Source of the DNA: Flexivirga oryzae
GTDB taxonomy: Bacteria; Actinomycetota; Actinomycetes; Actinomycetales; Dermatophilaceae
Assembly: GCF_014190805.1 (NCBI RefSeq)
Contig: NZ_JACHVQ010000001.1
Location: 2,294,001-2,358,000 of the forward strand
DNA length: 64,000 nt
Direction: 5' to 3'
A program made the translations under genes and the position numbers. Positions 62,654-64,000 of this stretch are shown one piece after another; the stretch's first letter is position 1, and each line of letters opens with the position of its first letter. The notes below the pieces were generated by a model. The model had not been told where the DNA came from. It worked only from the letters and a program-made list of their open reading frames with translations, and searched no databases.

Positions 62654-64000
62654 ATGCGGGAGTTGCGACTGATCGGCGTCGACGACGGCGGCGAGCATCT
62701 GCTACTTGCCGGGACCGAGGACACCGACGAGCGGTTGCGGCTGCCCATCGACGACGCCCTGCGCACCGCCGTGCGCAAGGTCCGGCACCGTCCGTCGACC
62801 GACGTCGGCTCCGTCGCGGTGCCCGACGAGCTGCGGCCGCGCGACGTGCAGGCGTTGCTGCGGGCCGGCGTCTCGGTCGACGACGTCGCCGAGCGGGCCG
62901 GCTGGACCACCGAGAAGGTGCTGCGCTACGAGGGCCCGATCCGCGCCGAGCGCGAGCACATCGCCGGCGTCGCGCGGGGCCTGCCGGTCAGCGGCACCGC
63001 GGCGGGCCGGACGGACTCGACGTTCGGGCAGCGGGTCGAGCACCGGCTGGACGGGCGCGGCGTCGCCGCCGACGACATCGTGTGGGACGCCTGGCGCGGC
63101 GCCGACGGCGCCTGGTCGGTGATCTGCAGCTTCCCGGCGGGCGGGCGCCAGCGGCAGGCTGCCTGGCACTTCGACGTGCGCGGCCGGACGCTGGACCCGA
63201 GCGACGACGAGGCCCGCTGGCTGGGCGAGGACGAGAACGCCGGGGACCCGCTGTCCCGGCCGGCGCCGGAGGCGTCGGTCTACGACGTCGAGGCCGAGGG
63301 CGGGCTCGACGGCAAGCGCACGACCCCGGTGCGCCGGGTGCGCGGCGGCCGGACCTCCGCCACCGCGATCCCCAGCCACCCCACCACCGCCACCGGGCCG
63401 GCGGCCGCCGCCGACCCCGCGGACGGCCCGGTCGACCTGGTGGCCGCGATGCGCGAGCGCTCCAAGAGCCGCAAGCGCAAGGGCCGGTCCGCGGCCGAGC
63501 ACACCTTCCCCGAGGACGCCGCCCCGCGGCAGCAGCTCGACACCACCGGCGAGGCACCGCCGGTCGGGTCGCACCCGCGACCGGACGAGCTCGACGACAC
63601 CGAGGCGCCCGCGAAGCCGTCGGTGGAGGAGCTCGGCCACGACCCGGTGACCGGCACCGCGGACCTGTTCGCGGACCTGGAGCCGGAGGCTGCGTCCGAC
63701 GAGCCCGAACCGGAGGCTACGCCCGACGAGGCCGAGCCGGAGGCTACGACCGACGAGGCCGAGCCGGAACCCGACGACGAGGCGGTGACCGACGAGAACG
63801 CCGACGCCACCGCGGAGGTGCCTGCCGAGGAAACGTCAGCGAACGTGTCGGAGCAGCCGGAGACGGAAGAGCCCGAGGCGGTCGCGGAAGCCCGGGACGA
63901 AGCCACGGTCCCGGACCGTCCGACGACCGCGCGCAAGGGCCGCCCGAGCGTGCCGAGCTGGGACGACATCATGTTCGGGCGCCGTCCCGGCCGGGGCTGA
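62654..64000 (+). CDS. sepH: Septation protein SepH
   Basis: 448 residues; the stop is the last codon of the window. The N-terminal DUF3071 domain (MRELRLIGVDDGGEHLLL) contains a helix-turn-helix (RPRDVQALLRAGVSVDDVAE). SepH binds FtsZ and promotes Z-ring assembly in actinobacteria. The C-terminal half is low-complexity and acidic, with a ten-residue repeat (PEATPDEAEP-like, three units near 360-390). It ends with the conserved SWDDIMFGRR motif. GGGAGA lies seven bases before the ATG at 62654; an earlier in-frame ATG has no such site. Confidence 0.93.
   Translation: MRELRLIGVDDGGEHLLLAGTEDTDERLRLPIDDALRTAVRKVRHRPSTDVGSVAVPDELRPRDVQALLRAGVSVDDVAERAGWTTEKVLRYEGPIRAEREHIAGVARGLPVSGTAAGRTDSTFGQRVEHRLDGRGVAADDIVWDAWRGADGAWSVICSFPAGGRQRQAAWHFDVRGRTLDPSDDEARWLGEDENAGDPLSRPAPEASVYDVEAEGGLDGKRTTPVRRVRGGRTSATAIPSHPTTATGPAAAADPADGPVDLVAAMRERSKSRKRKGRSAAEHTFPEDAAPRQQLDTTGEAPPVGSHPRPDELDDTEAPAKPSVEELGHDPVTGTADLFADLEPEAASDEPEPEATPDEAEPEATTDEAEPEPDDEAVTDENADATAEVPAEETSANVSEQPETEEPEAVAEARDEATVPDRPTTARKGRPSVPSWDDIMFGRRPGRG

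Overview
The window is about 69% GC and gene-dense. Start codons are often GTG, and many genes overlap by ATGA or GTGA. It carries several actinobacterial hallmarks: a coproporphyrin-dependent haem gene set (HemQ/ChdC, HemY/CgoX, HemE, ferrochelatase with C-terminal cysteines), SepH, DUF3000, DUF3710 and DUF4193, LigC with a Prim-Pol partner, and an IdeR/DtxR-type iron box. The gene order hemQ-hemY-hemE-DUF3000-RNase D-fadA-fadB-dxs, and later trkA-trkA-OB fold-DUF3710-DUF4193-suhB, is conserved actinobacterial core synteny. A member of the Micrococcales (Dermacoccaceae/Intrasporangiaceae-like) is my best guess, from gene content and repeat style only.

Layout. 1-364: tRNA Gly-Cys-Gly cluster. 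0.4-4.7 kb: YihY membrane protein, GlgX debranching enzyme, PPK2. 4.7-8.3 kb: iron-box-controlled pair of ABC exporter-fold proteins. 8.3-15.8 kb: hydrolase, LigC and Prim-Pol meeting end to end, MetE-like protein, secreted ExeM/NucH nuclease, MsrB. 15.8-22.2 kb: haem genes, interrupted by a divergent MocR regulator/YczE membrane protein module, a VOC-family gene remnant and nested inverted repeats. 22.3-27.6 kb: DUF3000, RNase D-like, fadAB. 27.6-32.4 kb: tandem repeats, an XRE-MurA-like fusion behind a nested dyad, a glycerophosphodiesterase, a G-run tract, a 52-bp repeat array and a DEAD-box helicase. 32.4-37.9 kb: hydrolase, FUSC protein, ROK regulator facing a DUF1479 gene with two matching operators, APH-fold kinase coupled to dxs. 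37.9-42.7 kb: dxs and a TPP-riboswitch-controlled YkoEDC transporter. 42.7-48.6 kb: C39-like secreted protein, HTH protein/small secreted protein pair, aconitase with a perfect 20-bp palindrome upstream. 48.7-53.5 kb: SAM-riboswitch-led operon (amino-acid type ABC transporter, GNAT, flavin monooxygenase), probably organosulfur uptake and salvage. 53.6-58.5 kb: TRAM/RlmCD methyltransferase coupled to a KimA-type K+ importer and two TrkA subunits. 58.5-64 kb: OB-fold, DUF3710, DUF4193, SuhB, ferrochelatase, SepH.

Themes. Metabolite sensing in cis (TPP, SAM, iron) sits beside membrane transport modules. Intergenic repeat families are active: one has entered two coding regions in frame. Across the whole window the heptamer GTATGNC recurs on both strands and in different reading frames, often forcing the otherwise rare ATA and TAT codons. 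This looks like selection on the DNA word rather than on the protein.
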